Positions 8,355 through 16,381 of a DNA stretch of 64,000 nt are shown here, one piece after another. The stretch covers positions 53,032 through 117,031 of the forward strand of contig NSJL01000014.1 of NCBI GenBank assembly GCA_002634385.1, written 5' to 3'. The DNA is from Nitrospira sp. Its GTDB lineage: Bacteria; Nitrospirota; Thermodesulfovibrionia; Thermodesulfovibrionales; Dissulfurispiraceae. Below the pieces are notes generated by a model. The model was not told the DNA's origin. It made no database searches and was given only the letters and a program-made list of their open reading frames with translations. The position numbers were made by a program, and so were the translations under genes. The first letter of the stretch is position 1, and the number at the start of each line of letters is the position of its first letter.

Positions 8355-8912
8355 CTACAGGAGCCTCTTTATAAATCCGTCGCCGGAATTCTGCAGCGGC
8401 CCCAGGGGATTGACTTCTTCCCGTTCCTCATCGACGAGGGGATTGCCGCCCCACAGCTTGTAGACAACCGTGTTATCGACAAGGATAACCAGGATCTTGA
8501 ATCTCCAGCCCGATTCCCTGATATTCCTCTTGAAATTGAAAAAATCGAGCCAGAAATTGCCGTGCCGCTTGTTGCGGATCTGCTTCGGTTCGAATTCATA
8601 GGCATGACAGCTGGAGTTCGCCCTGATACAGTCCTGGATGCCCTGGGCCAGCTCCTCTTTTTTCACCGCCGGGATGTCCATGGCGATGTCGAGATAGTTG
8701 ATGATGCGTACGTTGGGCGTGGAAAAAGGGTCGAGCCCCATCCTCTTCAGGTCCTCCGTTGTCGTCTGGTAAGGGATAATCCGGTCGAAGGCCTGCTTTG
8801 CATCGTCAAAAGTCCTCCAGGGCGAGGGAGTGGTCTGCCTTACGGTAGGAAGCAGGGCAGTGCAGCCGCATACCATAAAAGCCATGAGGAGAAGGAGAAG
8901 AGTTCGTTTCAT
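8355..8912 (-). CDS. Predicted lipoprotein, unknown function
   Basis: A 185-residue protein starting MKRTLLLLLMAFMV with a lipobox VCGC (C17). The mature part begins with a segment (TFDDAKQAFDRIIPYQTTTEDLKRMG) that recalls the SmpA/BamE-like pattern of periplasmic lipoproteins: a helix, then a G-proximal loop. It ends with a segment predicted to be beta (FKILVILVDNTVVYKLWGG). The resemblance is weak and only suggestive. It precedes the other lipoprotein gene (stop to start gap 80 nt) on the same strand. Confidence 0.65.
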   Translation of the reverse strand: MKRTLLLLLMAFMVCGCTALLPTVRQTTPSPWRTFDDAKQAFDRIIPYQTTTEDLKRMGLDPFSTPNVRIINYLDIAMDIPAVKKEELAQGIQDCIRANSSCHAYEFEPKQIRNKRHGNFWLDFFNFKRNIRESGWRFKILVILVDNTVVYKLWGGNPLVDEEREEVNPLGPLQNSGDGFIKRLL

Positions 8913-8955
8913 TTCTTATCTGGTGCAGTAGCAGTGTGGGTTAGCGAGCAGTATT

Positions 8956-9110
8956 AGGGTGTGTCTGCAAACTGCCTTCTGCTGCGACCAACTGCAGAGT
9001 CCCCGGGTCTCCACCCCGAAAAATCTCCGGTTTTCCGGGGTCTTTGGGACGCCTTGCCCAGGAACTCTTCGCCCGGTCTCGCAACGAACACAGTGTGCAG
9101 ATACACCCTA
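8956..9110. repeat. MITE-like element, TAGGGTGTGTCTGCA ends
   Basis: The left end TAGGGTGTGTCTGCA is matched in inverted orientation by TGCAGATACACCCTA on the right (14 of 15 bases pair). The 155-bp core has no ORF. It shares CTTCTGCTGCGACC and TCGCAACGAACACAGT with the element at 10920-11005. It is flanked by TA-type bases, which fits a small non-autonomous transposable element. Confidence 0.65.
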
Positions 9111-9301
9111 GTTTTTCCGCAGCAGAAGCCTCTGTCTGGTTCTGCCTGTCCTCTACGCACCGTTCGGCAGCAGGAGCATTCTATTTTCAATTATTTCACA
9201 CTTTCCCCCCAGCGTCTACTAAAAATTCCCGCTACCCTCAGGGAAATTCCGGATCGCCGCCCCCCGCATGCTCCGCCCGCAGCCACTTGCCACAAACGGG
9301 A
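9111..9301. other. Intergenic region, nothing recognised
   Basis: About 190 bp of C-rich sequence between the MITE-like element and the end of greB. I see no ORF with a ribosome site, no clear hairpin and no promoter. Confidence 0.3.
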
Positions 9302-9838
9302 TCATTCCCGCTCTTTTCCGCCTTCCTCTTCATTTCCGAAGGGACGGTAGCGCACGTCCATGATGGTAAACACCGCCCTGCCCCTGGGCCGCTCCACGGT
9401 CACCTCGTCTCCTTCGGTCTTCTTCAGCAGGGCCCGTGCCATGGGAGAGTCGATGCTGATGTACCCTTTCTCCGGATCGAACTCATCCGGTCCCACGATG
9501 CGGTATTCGGAGGCATTCCCCTCCTCATCCTCGAGCCGCACCCATGCCCCGAAATAGACCGTTCCCGGGTCCTCCGGGGTGCGGTCCACCACAAGAAGCT
9601 CTCCCAGCCTCTTGGAGAGGAAACGGACACGCGCATCGATTTCGCGCAGCTGTTTCTTCCCGTAAATGTATTCCGCATTCTCCGACCTGTCGCCCATGGC
9701 CGCCGCCTCGGCAACCGCCTGGGTGACGCGCGGGCGTTTCACCTTCCAGAGATACTGCAGTTCCTGGCTCAACCGTTCCTTTCCCTCCGGGGTGATATAG
9801 CGCGACCTCGGGGGCTGCGGCGCCCTATACCGTCTCAT
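9302..9838 (-). CDS. greB: Transcription elongation factor GreB/GreA family
   Basis: A 178-residue cleavage-stimulating factor that rescues backtracked RNA polymerase. Residues 10-90 form the coiled coil (TPEGKERLSQELQYLWKVKRPRVTQAVAEAAAMGDRSENAEY). This includes the D/E pair at the tip (GDRSENAEY) that coordinates Mg2+ in the RNAP channel. Residues about 95-170 form the FKBP-like C-terminal domain (RIVGPDEFDPEKGYISIDSPMARALL). The basic N-terminus and length favour GreB. Its ATG overlaps the lpxK stop by 4 nt; co-expression with lipid A synthesis is unexplained and may simply reflect operon packing. Confidence 0.88.
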   Translation of the reverse strand: MRRYRAPQPPRSRYITPEGKERLSQELQYLWKVKRPRVTQAVAEAAAMGDRSENAEYIYGKKQLREIDARVRFLSKRLGELLVVDRTPEDPGTVYFGAWVRLEDEEGNASEYRIVGPDEFDPEKGYISIDSPMARALLKKTEGDEVTVERPRGRAVFTIMDVRYRPFGNEEEGGKERE

Positions 9839-10878
9839 GACACTCTCCTGAAAAGATCGTTGTAGAATTCCTCATCCACCGCCCACTCAATTTCGAGGCA
9901 GAGCAGGTTCTCCGGCAGGGGGATACCCCCGAGCTTTACCCTGTCCTTTTCCGTAGTGATCAGGAAATCGCATTCCGCCTCTCTCCCCTGCCGCCGGAGA
10001 TGCAGACAGTCGGATTCCGTGTAGCGGTGGTGGTCCCGGTAGGTCCGCACCCCGCAGACCTGCGCACCCAGGGACTCCACCGTCCTTATAAAGGATTCGG
10101 GACGCGCTATGCCGCAAAAGGCATATACCCTTTTTCCTGTAAGCATTTCAATGGAAATCGCCTCTCCCCTTGCGTTCCGCACTCCCCGCACCCGGTATCG
10201 GGAAAAGTAGACGGGAGCGTCCGGATTGATCCTCTCCAGATCCTGCCGGACCTCCTCATTGTGCGTTTTGGTTATGACGAGCAGGTGGGCGCGGCGCAGC
10301 TCATCCAGGGGGCCGCGGAGAGGTCCGGACGGGAGCATTCTCCTGTTGCCGTAGGGGTTCATCCCGTCCACAAGGACGACATCCGCCTCCCGTTCCAGCC
10401 TCCAGTGCTGAAAGCCGTCGTCGAGGATGAAGAGCAGGGGCAGGCGAACGCCGGGGCCGAGGGAGGCAAGGGCAAACATTCCGCCCGCATATCTGTCCGC
10501 GCATTTTATAATGGGGACACCGGGCAATCTCCCGGCCATCAGCGCCGGCTCGTCCCCCGCCTCCCCTGCCGTACAGCAGAAGGGCGGAGAGGGGAGCTCC
10601 TGTAACAGCTTCCGCACCTCCATGCCCCCTTTCTCCCGTTCCGCAACGAAGCAGGGGCCATGCGCCCGGCCGCGGTACCCCCGCGTCAGCACAAGGGGGA
10701 GAAAGCCCCTCCGCCTCGCCTCTTCCGCCACGGCGATGACGGCAGGCGTCTTTCCCGTCCCCCCCACCGTTATGTTACCGATACTGATTACCGCATGGGG
10801 AAGCCGCCTGCGGTGCTTCAGCGCATGTTTTTTCTTGAGAGAGTACCCGATATAATAAAGAAACTCGGCAGGGTTCAG
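9835..10878 (-). CDS. lpxK: Tetraacyldisaccharide 4'-kinase LpxK, probable CTG start
   Basis: LpxK phosphorylates the 4' position of the lipid A disaccharide at the inner membrane. The P-loop reads ISIGNITVGGTGKTP, followed by LTRGYRGR and the D-containing ILDDGFQHWRL motif. The longest ATG/GTG frame begins inside the P-loop at 10767 and cannot be right. In-frame sequence continues upstream as LNPAEFLYYIGYSLKKKHALKHRRRLP, the expected membrane-binding N-terminus, until a TGA. No ATG, GTG or TTG occurs there; a CTG at 10878 lies 9 nt after AAGGAG (10888-10893). I take that as the start, giving 347 residues. A frameshift or sequencing error is the alternative. Confidence 0.85.
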   Translation of the reverse strand: MNPAEFLYYIGYSLKKKHALKHRRRLPHAVISIGNITVGGTGKTPAVIAVAEEARRRGFLPLVLTRGYRGRAHGPCFVAEREKGGMEVRKLLQELPSPPFCCTAGEAGDEPALMAGRLPGVPIIKCADRYAGGMFALASLGPGVRLPLLFILDDGFQHWRLEREADVVLVDGMNPYGNRRMLPSGPLRGPLDELRRAHLLVITKTHNEEVRQDLERINPDAPVYFSRYRVRGVRNARGEAISIEMLTGKRVYAFCGIARPESFIRTVESLGAQVCGVRTYRDHHRYTESDCLHLRRQGREAECDFLITTEKDRVKLGGIPLPENLLCLEIEWAVDEEFYNDLFRRVS

Positions 10879-10893
10879 AACTTTCGTCTCCTT
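10876..10893 (-). promoter_or_regulatory. Ribosome site deciding the non-canonical lpxK start
   Basis: AAGGAG at 10893-10888 (minus strand) with 9-nt spacing to CTG at 10878-10876. It is the only initiation signal between the in-frame TGA and the conserved P-loop. Confidence 0.5.
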
Positions 10894-10919
10894 TTGTCAT
10901 CTCTGCTGTGACTTACCAC

Positions 10920-11005
10920 TAGGGTGTGTCTGCACACTCTCTTCTGCTGCGACCGGCTGCACAGAGTTCGGCCTCGCAACGAACACAGTTTTTCTACACA
11001 CCCTA
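10920..11005. repeat. MITE-like element, 86 bp, TAGGGTGTGT ends
   Basis: TAGGGTGTGT at the left and ACACACCCTA at the right form perfect 10-bp inverted ends. The core shares CTTCTGCTGCGACCGGCTGCA and CCTCGCAACGAACACAGT with the element at 8956-9110 but is internally deleted. It lies just upstream of lpxK. Confidence 0.65.
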
Positions 11006-11129
11006 GTTTAGCAAAAGCAGCCCCCCGAAGGGGAAGCATCAGATATCCTTAAGGTTCATTCCACCTTTCTCTCTCTGCACATCCCTACCAATGCGCTCTC
11101 TTTCGGGAAAGGGAGGGAGTCTTTTCTTC

Positions 11130-11345
11130 TGCCGTCATCCCGGGCCGATCCCGGACCGGGCCGGGACAAGAGCCGGGATCCAGTCCTTTTCCGAAAGACT
11201 CCGGTTCAAAGACTCTGGACCCCGGCTTTCGCCGGGGTGACGGAGTAGAGGGATTCTGACTCTCGCCGGGGTGACGGCGTAGAGGGGCTCCAACTTTCTC
11301 CATGAGTGACAGATTCTGAAACGGAGTGTGTACGGGGGCATGGGA
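11130..11345 (-). repeat. Inverted partial copy of the long island-flanking repeat
   Basis: Read on the minus strand this stretch matches the GTCACCCCGGCGAAAGCC / GGATCCCGGC / GGGATGAC part of the long repeats at 23478-24227 and 36380-37275, including the preceding CACACTCC-TTTCAGAATCTGTCACT segment. It is non-coding; open frames across it are compositional artefacts. Confidence 0.6.
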
Positions 11346-11439
11346 GAGCCTTCCCCCCGGCACACCTTAATGATACCTGTTCAAAGCTCCCTTCCTCTTG
11401 TCCTTTCTCTCTTCTGAAAACTTCCCCCTGCCCCCTTCT

Positions 11440-11470
11440 TTGATCGCACCTATACCTTTCCTGCTATAAT
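11440..11470 (+). promoter_or_regulatory. Possible promoter of the EEP-family gene
   Basis: A perfect TATAAT lies at 11465-11470. A poorer TTGATC (11440-11445) sits 19 nt upstream. The predicted start near 11477 gives a 40-nt leader. Confidence 0.35.
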
Positions 11471-11516
11471 AGAAAGCTGTGTCGAAGCAAGAACATACCC
11501 CGGAGCCGTTCCTCCC

Positions 11517-12455
11517 ATGCGTACGATCAAGCTGATAGCGGCGGGCCTGTCGATGGTCCTCTTGCCGTTAATCGTTTTCTATTCTCTGGGCGGCATCCAG
11601 GAACGAATGCCGGAAAGGGCTCCCGTGGTACTCGATCCGCAGGAGATATGCACGGAGCGGTGGACGTGTCACGATCCTTCGGCCCTGGCAGCCCTCTGGG
11701 AGGCGACTGCGCGGGGAGAACGCCCCCTGCGGATCGCTTCCTACAACGTTCACAAGTGCACGGGGATGGATTTCCGGAGAGACCCCGGGAGGGTTGCCGA
11801 AGTTATCCGCTCCCTCGACGCGGACATCATCTCACTTCAGGAGGTCCTGTCCGATCCGGGGGAGACCGCGTCCGCCCAGATGCGCACCCTTGCGAAAAAA
11901 ACCGGGATGTACATGGCGGTTGCCGGGCACACGAAACACAAAAAGGACGGCAGGTACGGCAACGCGCTTCTGAGCCGCTTCCCCATCAGCAGTGTACGGC
12001 TGCATGATATCAGCCTCGGCTCTTTCGAACCCCGGGGGATAATCGATGCGGATATCGTGGTGGGAGGTCTGACGATACGCGTGCTGGTCACGCATCTCGG
12101 CCTATGGCCGGTGGAGCGGAATCGCCAGGTGGACCGTCTGCTCGAAATACTGCCGGAGCGGCCCGGATCTCCCCTCATCGTGATGGGCGACACGAACGAC
12201 TGGCTCCCCGGGAGTCCTGCACTGCAGCGCCTGCGGGCGCGGCTGGGGGAGCCCGTTACCATGCGGACATTTCCCGCTCTCTTTCCCGTGCTGCCGCTGG
12301 ACCGCATCTGGATTCCCCCTTCGGAAAGCCTGCGTGAAACTCTGGCGCACCAGGCCTCCCTCCCCTCCCGTTTGGCCCGGATTGCCTCGGACCATTTGCC
12401 AGTGGTCGCCACGGTCTACCTCAAGGCGATAGCGCAAGGAACCGCTTCCCGCTGA
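11517..12455 (+). CDS. Membrane-anchored endonuclease/exonuclease/phosphatase-family protein
   Basis: A 312-residue protein with an N-terminal signal anchor (residues 5-23) and an EEP (DNase I-like) metal-dependent phosphodiesterase fold. Visible catalytic motifs are YNVHK (N77), SLQEV (E109), a GRYGNALLSR segment, MGDTNDW (D225, N227) and the terminal SDHLPV (D292, H293). Sphingomyelinases, nucleases and phosphoinositide phosphatases share this fold, so the substrate is open. It sits 124 nt before a phospholipase D-type gene. In several bacteria an EEP protein and a PLD cardiolipin synthase-like protein are neighbours (YbhP/ClsB in E. coli), which suggests a membrane-lipid role. Confidence 0.85.
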   Translation: MRTIKLIAAGLSMVLLPLIVFYSLGGIQERMPERAPVVLDPQEICTERWTCHDPSALAALWEATARGERPLRIASYNVHKCTGMDFRRDPGRVAEVIRSLDADIISLQEVLSDPGETASAQMRTLAKKTGMYMAVAGHTKHKKDGRYGNALLSRFPISSVRLHDISLGSFEPRGIIDADIVVGGLTIRVLVTHLGLWPVERNRQVDRLLEILPERPGSPLIVMGDTNDWLPGSPALQRLRARLGEPVTMRTFPALFPVLPLDRIWIPPSESLRETLAHQASLPSRLARIASDHLPVVATVYLKAIAQGTASR

Positions 12456-12489
12456 TCCTTTCGCCGGAGTATGCAGGCAGGCTGCGCGG

Positions 12490-12518
12490 TTGACTTGCAC
12501 CCGTCTGTGTGATACTTT
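12490..12518 (+). promoter_or_regulatory. Promoter of the PLD-family gene
   Basis: TTGACT (12490-12495), a 17-nt spacer ending in TGTGTGA and TACTTT (12513-12518). Predicted start near 12525, 55 nt before the ATG. Confidence 0.5.
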
Positions 12519-12579
12519 GAAGTCATAGGCGTGGGGGAATCCGGCTTCATCGCCGTGGCAGAAACGGGAATAGATACTT

Positions 12580-14193
12580 ATGCATACAAAGCGTCTGGTA
12601 GTGATTGTCTCCGCTTCGCTGGCCACCCTTGCCGCACTCTGGTGTATCGGCACCCTGCTGATCGACGTGCACCTGCCCGGGCGCGGCGGTCACCGGAGCG
12701 AGGCCCCTGTCCCCTCATACTCTGCCGGTACGCTGCGGGAAGTCTTCGAGAGCCTTCCTGTAGAAGGCGGTGTGGACAGCAGGATCGAGCTGCTCGATGA
12801 CAATCCCGAAGCGTGGGCCGCCCGCTGGCGGCTGCTTGGCGAAGCGCGCGAAAACCTCACTATCAGTTACTTTATCCTCAAGCAGGACATTTTCGGGGTC
12901 TCCTTCCTCGGACATCTTTTGCATAAGGCACACCAGGGGGTCCGTATCCGGATACTGCTGGATGCGATAGGCACCAAGCTCTCCCGGGAACTCAGCGGCA
13001 ACGATTACCTGGATACCCTTGTCGGGACCGGAAAGGTGGCGGTGAAGATGTATCGTCCCCTCTTCTTCCGGTATATCGACGCATTCCTCACCATGAACCC
13101 TGCCGCCGTGATCGCCAGCGATCATGACAAGATCCTCGCTGCGGACGGCCGCCTTGCGCTGATCGGGGGGCGGAATATCGCGCTGGAGTACTTTGCGGAC
13201 CCGAGGGATTATCCCAAGTCCTTCCGCGACGCGGACGTGCTCCTCGGCGGCCTGCGGATAGGCTCCGTGCTCGAGGCTGCCTTTGATGCGGGGTTCGAAA
13301 GCGGCGACGCCCATGATGTCAGGCGTGAAGCGGTCGATATCAGGGACTCCCGTGCGGACCTGCTGCTCGCATACGAGGCCATGGACGCATGGCTGCGGGG
13401 CAGTCCTTTTTCGGAAAAAACGATAGCGGAGATCCGCAAGAAGGGTTTCTCCTGGATTGACGACCTGAAGAAACTGCCCCGCCTGCGGGGTGCGCTGAAA
13501 AAGAAGCCCGCCAGGCCGATAGCTGCAGAGGTTCGGCTGCTCGACAGCCGTCCGCGTCTCCTCACGTCCGACGATCCGATAAGCAGGAGCCTTGTGCGTC
13601 TTGCGCAAAGCGCGCGGGGCGAGATCTTCATACAGAGCCCCTATCTTGTGCTGTCCCGGCATGTCGTCTCCCTCTTCGAGCAAGCCGCAGCCCGCGGAGT
13701 GCGTATCACGGTGCTTACCAACAGCCCGGTCTCGAGCGACAACGCGCTGAGCCAGGCCTTTTTCCTTGAGCAGTGGCCCGAGGTGATGGCGCGCGTGCCG
13801 ACCCTGCGGCTTTTTGTGACCGGGGACAGACATACCCTTCACGGCAAGCTTGGGGCGATCGATGGTCATCTGGCGCTGATCGGCACCTACAACATGGATC
13901 CGCTCAGTATGGCCGTCAACAGCGAACTGGTAGCCGCCGTATGGTCGGCGCCCTTTGCCAGACAGTTGCTCGCGAAGCCGCAACGACTTATTGCCGGCGG
14001 GCCGCCCCGTATCTACGAGTACCGCATCGCGCGGGACCGGTACGGGCGCCCGAAACGTGACCGCGACGGCAACGTTGCAATCGCTTTCGGACCCGAACAC
14101 CATAGCAGCCCCGAACAGTGGAAGGCGGTGCAGCGTTATTGGAAGCTGCTGCGTCAGGCTGAGAAGCTGCCCGGCTTCTCGAAGTTGCTCTGA
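12580..14193 (+). CDS. Phospholipase D / cardiolipin synthase-like protein
   Basis: A 537-residue protein with an N-terminal membrane segment (about residues 7-27) and two PLD halves. The first HxKxxxxD motif is HDKILAAD followed by GRLALIGGRN; the second is HGKLGAID followed by GHLALIGTYN. Both His/Lys/Asp sets are intact. The size and motif spacing resemble ClsC-type cardiolipin or phosphatidyl-transferases rather than the shorter Nuc nucleases. A positively charged loop lies between the halves. With the EEP protein upstream, a role in phospholipid turnover or synthesis is likely, but the acceptor is not readable. Confidence 0.85.
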   Translation: MHTKRLVVIVSASLATLAALWCIGTLLIDVHLPGRGGHRSEAPVPSYSAGTLREVFESLPVEGGVDSRIELLDDNPEAWAARWRLLGEARENLTISYFILKQDIFGVSFLGHLLHKAHQGVRIRILLDAIGTKLSRELSGNDYLDTLVGTGKVAVKMYRPLFFRYIDAFLTMNPAAVIASDHDKILAADGRLALIGGRNIALEYFADPRDYPKSFRDADVLLGGLRIGSVLEAAFDAGFESGDAHDVRREAVDIRDSRADLLLAYEAMDAWLRGSPFSEKTIAEIRKKGFSWIDDLKKLPRLRGALKKKPARPIAAEVRLLDSRPRLLTSDDPISRSLVRLAQSARGEIFIQSPYLVLSRHVVSLFEQAAARGVRITVLTNSPVSSDNALSQAFFLEQWPEVMARVPTLRLFVTGDRHTLHGKLGAIDGHLALIGTYNMDPLSMAVNSELVAAVWSAPFARQLLAKPQRLIAGGPPRIYEYRIARDRYGRPKRDRDGNVAIAFGPEHHSSPEQWKAVQRYWKLLRQAEKLPGFSKLL

Positions 14194-14211
14194 CAGGGGG
14201 CCGTCTGCCTA

Positions 14212-14241
14212 TTGACTAAAAAACCCGTTTTGTAGGATAGT
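14212..14241 (+). promoter_or_regulatory. Possible promoter of the phosphorylation module
   Basis: TTGACT (14212-14217), an 18-nt spacer and GATAGT (14236-14241), with predicted start near 14248, 16 nt before ATG 14264. Confidence 0.35.
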
Positions 14242-14263
14242 ATAGGCGACTCCCCCCATTCAG

Positions 14264-16381
14264 ATGAAATCATCCGTTCCGTTTCTCTTCACGGGGTGCA
14301 TCCTGACACTCTCCCTGTTTGTTGCGTCCTTTTTCGAAAATCATCCCCTCGAAACACTCGAACGCAAAGCATACGATCTCCGCGCCGCATTCTCCCGGAA
14401 AGCCCCTCCCGCCCCCGTTGCGGTCGTTGCCATCGACACGGAGAGCCTGCGCCGGATGGGCCCCTGGCCGTGGCCCCGCGCCTATATCGGCCTGGTGCTC
14501 CATCGTCTCCGTGATTATGGAGCCCGGGTGATCGGCGTCGAGCTCCTTTACTCCTCGAAGGACCTGAATCCGGGACTGCAGGAAGTACGGGATATCATAC
14601 GGAAGTTCCCGAATGATCCCCGCCTGCTGCAGGAAGACAGCATCACCGGAGTCTTCGCCGCCCTGAAGGACGCGGAAAGGAAGCTGGACAACGACGCCCT
14701 CTTCGCCTCCTCCCTCGCGTATGCGGAAAACGTGGTGCTGCCGGTGCGCCTTCTCTTCAAAGGGGACGAAGGGGGGGAGAGACAGGTCCCCGCAGAAAAC
14801 TCCCTGCTGAAAAACTCCCTGGAGTATTTCGGAGCGGTGCACTCCTCTGCCCGGGGTGTACTGCTCCCCCTGAAGGAGTTCGCACTGCACGCTTCAGCCC
14901 TGGGACATACCCATCATGCCGCCGACAGCGACGGAATCGTCCGGAGCGAGCCCCTCTTCCTGCCGTACGCACAGCGACTGGTCCCCTCTTTTGCACTGCA
15001 GCTGGTCCTCAGATATCTGGAGTATGACCTGGAGGATGTGTCGGTCGGAAGAAGCGAAATACGTCTGGGGAACAGATCGATACCCCTCTACGGAGAATAC
15101 AGAATGCTCACCGGTTCCACCGATCCCGGCTCCCTTCCCGTCTATTCTTTTTCGGACATTGTAAAGGGGCGGGTGCCGGCCGGAGCATTCAGGAACAGAA
15201 TTGTCGTCGTCGGGGGGACGGCCGGGGAATCAGGAACATTTCTGAATACCCCCCTTGTGTCGGCACTTCCCTCTCCCCTCCTCACCGCTGCTACGGCTGC
15301 CGGTATTCTCGGGGCATCCTGCATTACACGGCCTGTATGGGCCTTCCCCCTCGAATCGGCCATGCTGCTCTTCTTCGGAAGTATCTTCTTCCCCGGTTTT
15401 CCGGGGCGGGACACCGGCACACGGATCGGGCTCTTCCTGCTCCTCGCAGCAGCATGGACCGGGACAGCGCTCCACCTTTTCGTCGCCTACGGGTATTGGG
15501 TGAAGGTAACATATTCCCTCGTCCTTCTGGCAGCGGGCATCGCGGCGCTGCTCCTGCAGCGCCTCCTCTCCGGAAAAGGGGAGAAAGGGCACTCAGGGGC
15601 CGAGATAATCGAGAACGAAGAGATCAGGATGGTGGTGGGGGCGCGGACCGACACCGGCCGGGTACGGGAGATCAACGAGGACGCCTTTTGCATCGATAGC
15701 GATGCCCGCCTCCTCGCGGTGGCGGACGGGATCGGGGGCCACGCCTCCGGCGAGGTGGCCAGCAGGATGGCCGTGGACGGGATCAGGGAGTATTTCAGAA
15801 AAGGGGGCCGGGGGAGTGCTCCCTTTCCCCCCCGCAGCAACGGGCTCTCCGGGGATACCTACCTCCTCGGGGAATCCGTACGGTCTGCCGGAAGGACCAT
15901 CTATCAGGCGGCCCGGAGCAACCGGATGGGGACCACCCTCGCCGCCGTGCTGCTGCGGAGGAACAGGTTGAGCGTCGCCCATGTGGGGGACAGCAGGGTA
16001 TATCTTGCGCGGGCGGGCATCCTTGAGCAACTTACCGAAGACCATTCGGTGAAAGAGAAAAACATGCGGCATGTCCTGACAAGGGCGCTCGGCCTTGACC
16101 CCGACGCAGAGGTGGATCTGACGGAGCTCACCCTCTCCGACGGGGATGTCGTGCTCCTCTGCTCCGACGGTCTCACGACGATGGTATCCGATAACGAGAT
16201 CCTCTCCGCGCTCCGGTCCTCCCGGGATCCCTGCCTGGCATGCACCTGCCTCGTGAAAACGGCGAACGAGAGGGGAGGCAAGGACAACGTGACAGTTATT
16301 GCAGCATATGCATACCGAAAGAGCCGGGCTCTTTCACAGCGGCACAAGCACAAGGAGGGAGTATGGCCAAGGTTACGGTGA
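14264..16381 (+). CDS. CHASE2 sensor fused to PP2C-type Ser/Thr phosphatase
   Basis: A 705-residue membrane receptor. Residues about 5-24 are a signal anchor. Residues about 25-330 are an extracytoplasmic CHASE2 domain (YDLRAAFSRK, VAVVAIDTESLRRMGPWPWPR, and the closing RNRIVVVGGTAGES). Three hydrophobic segments follow (about 335-430). Residues about 454-695 are a complete PP2C domain: GARTDTGRVREINEDAFCI, ADGIGGHASGE, a VAHVGDSRVYL strand, DHS and SDGLTTMVSD, with all metal-binding aspartates. CHASE2 usually precedes adenylate cyclases or kinases, so a direct fusion to a phosphatase is uncommon. The gene overlaps the FHA gene by 19 nt and leads the module with the kinase. Confidence 0.9.
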   Translation: MKSSVPFLFTGCILTLSLFVASFFENHPLETLERKAYDLRAAFSRKAPPAPVAVVAIDTESLRRMGPWPWPRAYIGLVLHRLRDYGARVIGVELLYSSKDLNPGLQEVRDIIRKFPNDPRLLQEDSITGVFAALKDAERKLDNDALFASSLAYAENVVLPVRLLFKGDEGGERQVPAENSLLKNSLEYFGAVHSSARGVLLPLKEFALHASALGHTHHAADSDGIVRSEPLFLPYAQRLVPSFALQLVLRYLEYDLEDVSVGRSEIRLGNRSIPLYGEYRMLTGSTDPGSLPVYSFSDIVKGRVPAGAFRNRIVVVGGTAGESGTFLNTPLVSALPSPLLTAATAAGILGASCITRPVWAFPLESAMLLFFGSIFFPGFPGRDTGTRIGLFLLLAAAWTGTALHLFVAYGYWVKVTYSLVLLAAGIAALLLQRLLSGKGEKGHSGAEIIENEEIRMVVGARTDTGRVREINEDAFCIDSDARLLAVADGIGGHASGEVASRMAVDGIREYFRKGGRGSAPFPPRSNGLSGDTYLLGESVRSAGRTIYQAARSNRMGTTLAAVLLRRNRLSVAHVGDSRVYLARAGILEQLTEDHSVKEKNMRHVLTRALGLDPDAEVDLTELTLSDGDVVLLCSDGLTTMVSDNEILSALRSSRDPCLACTCLVKTANERGGKDNVTVIAAYAYRKSRALSQRHKHKEGVWPRLR

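Noticed and set aside
11085..11365. Overlapping 76-92-codon minus-strand frames at 11.1-11.4 kb
   Set aside because: They cross a partial copy of the interspersed repeat and have no initiation signal or recognisable domain.
16240..16362. N-terminal extension of the FHA protein (start at 16240)
   Set aside because: The 41 extra residues lie wholly in the phosphatase gene and are not FHA-like; AAGGAGGG sits right before the ATG at 16363.
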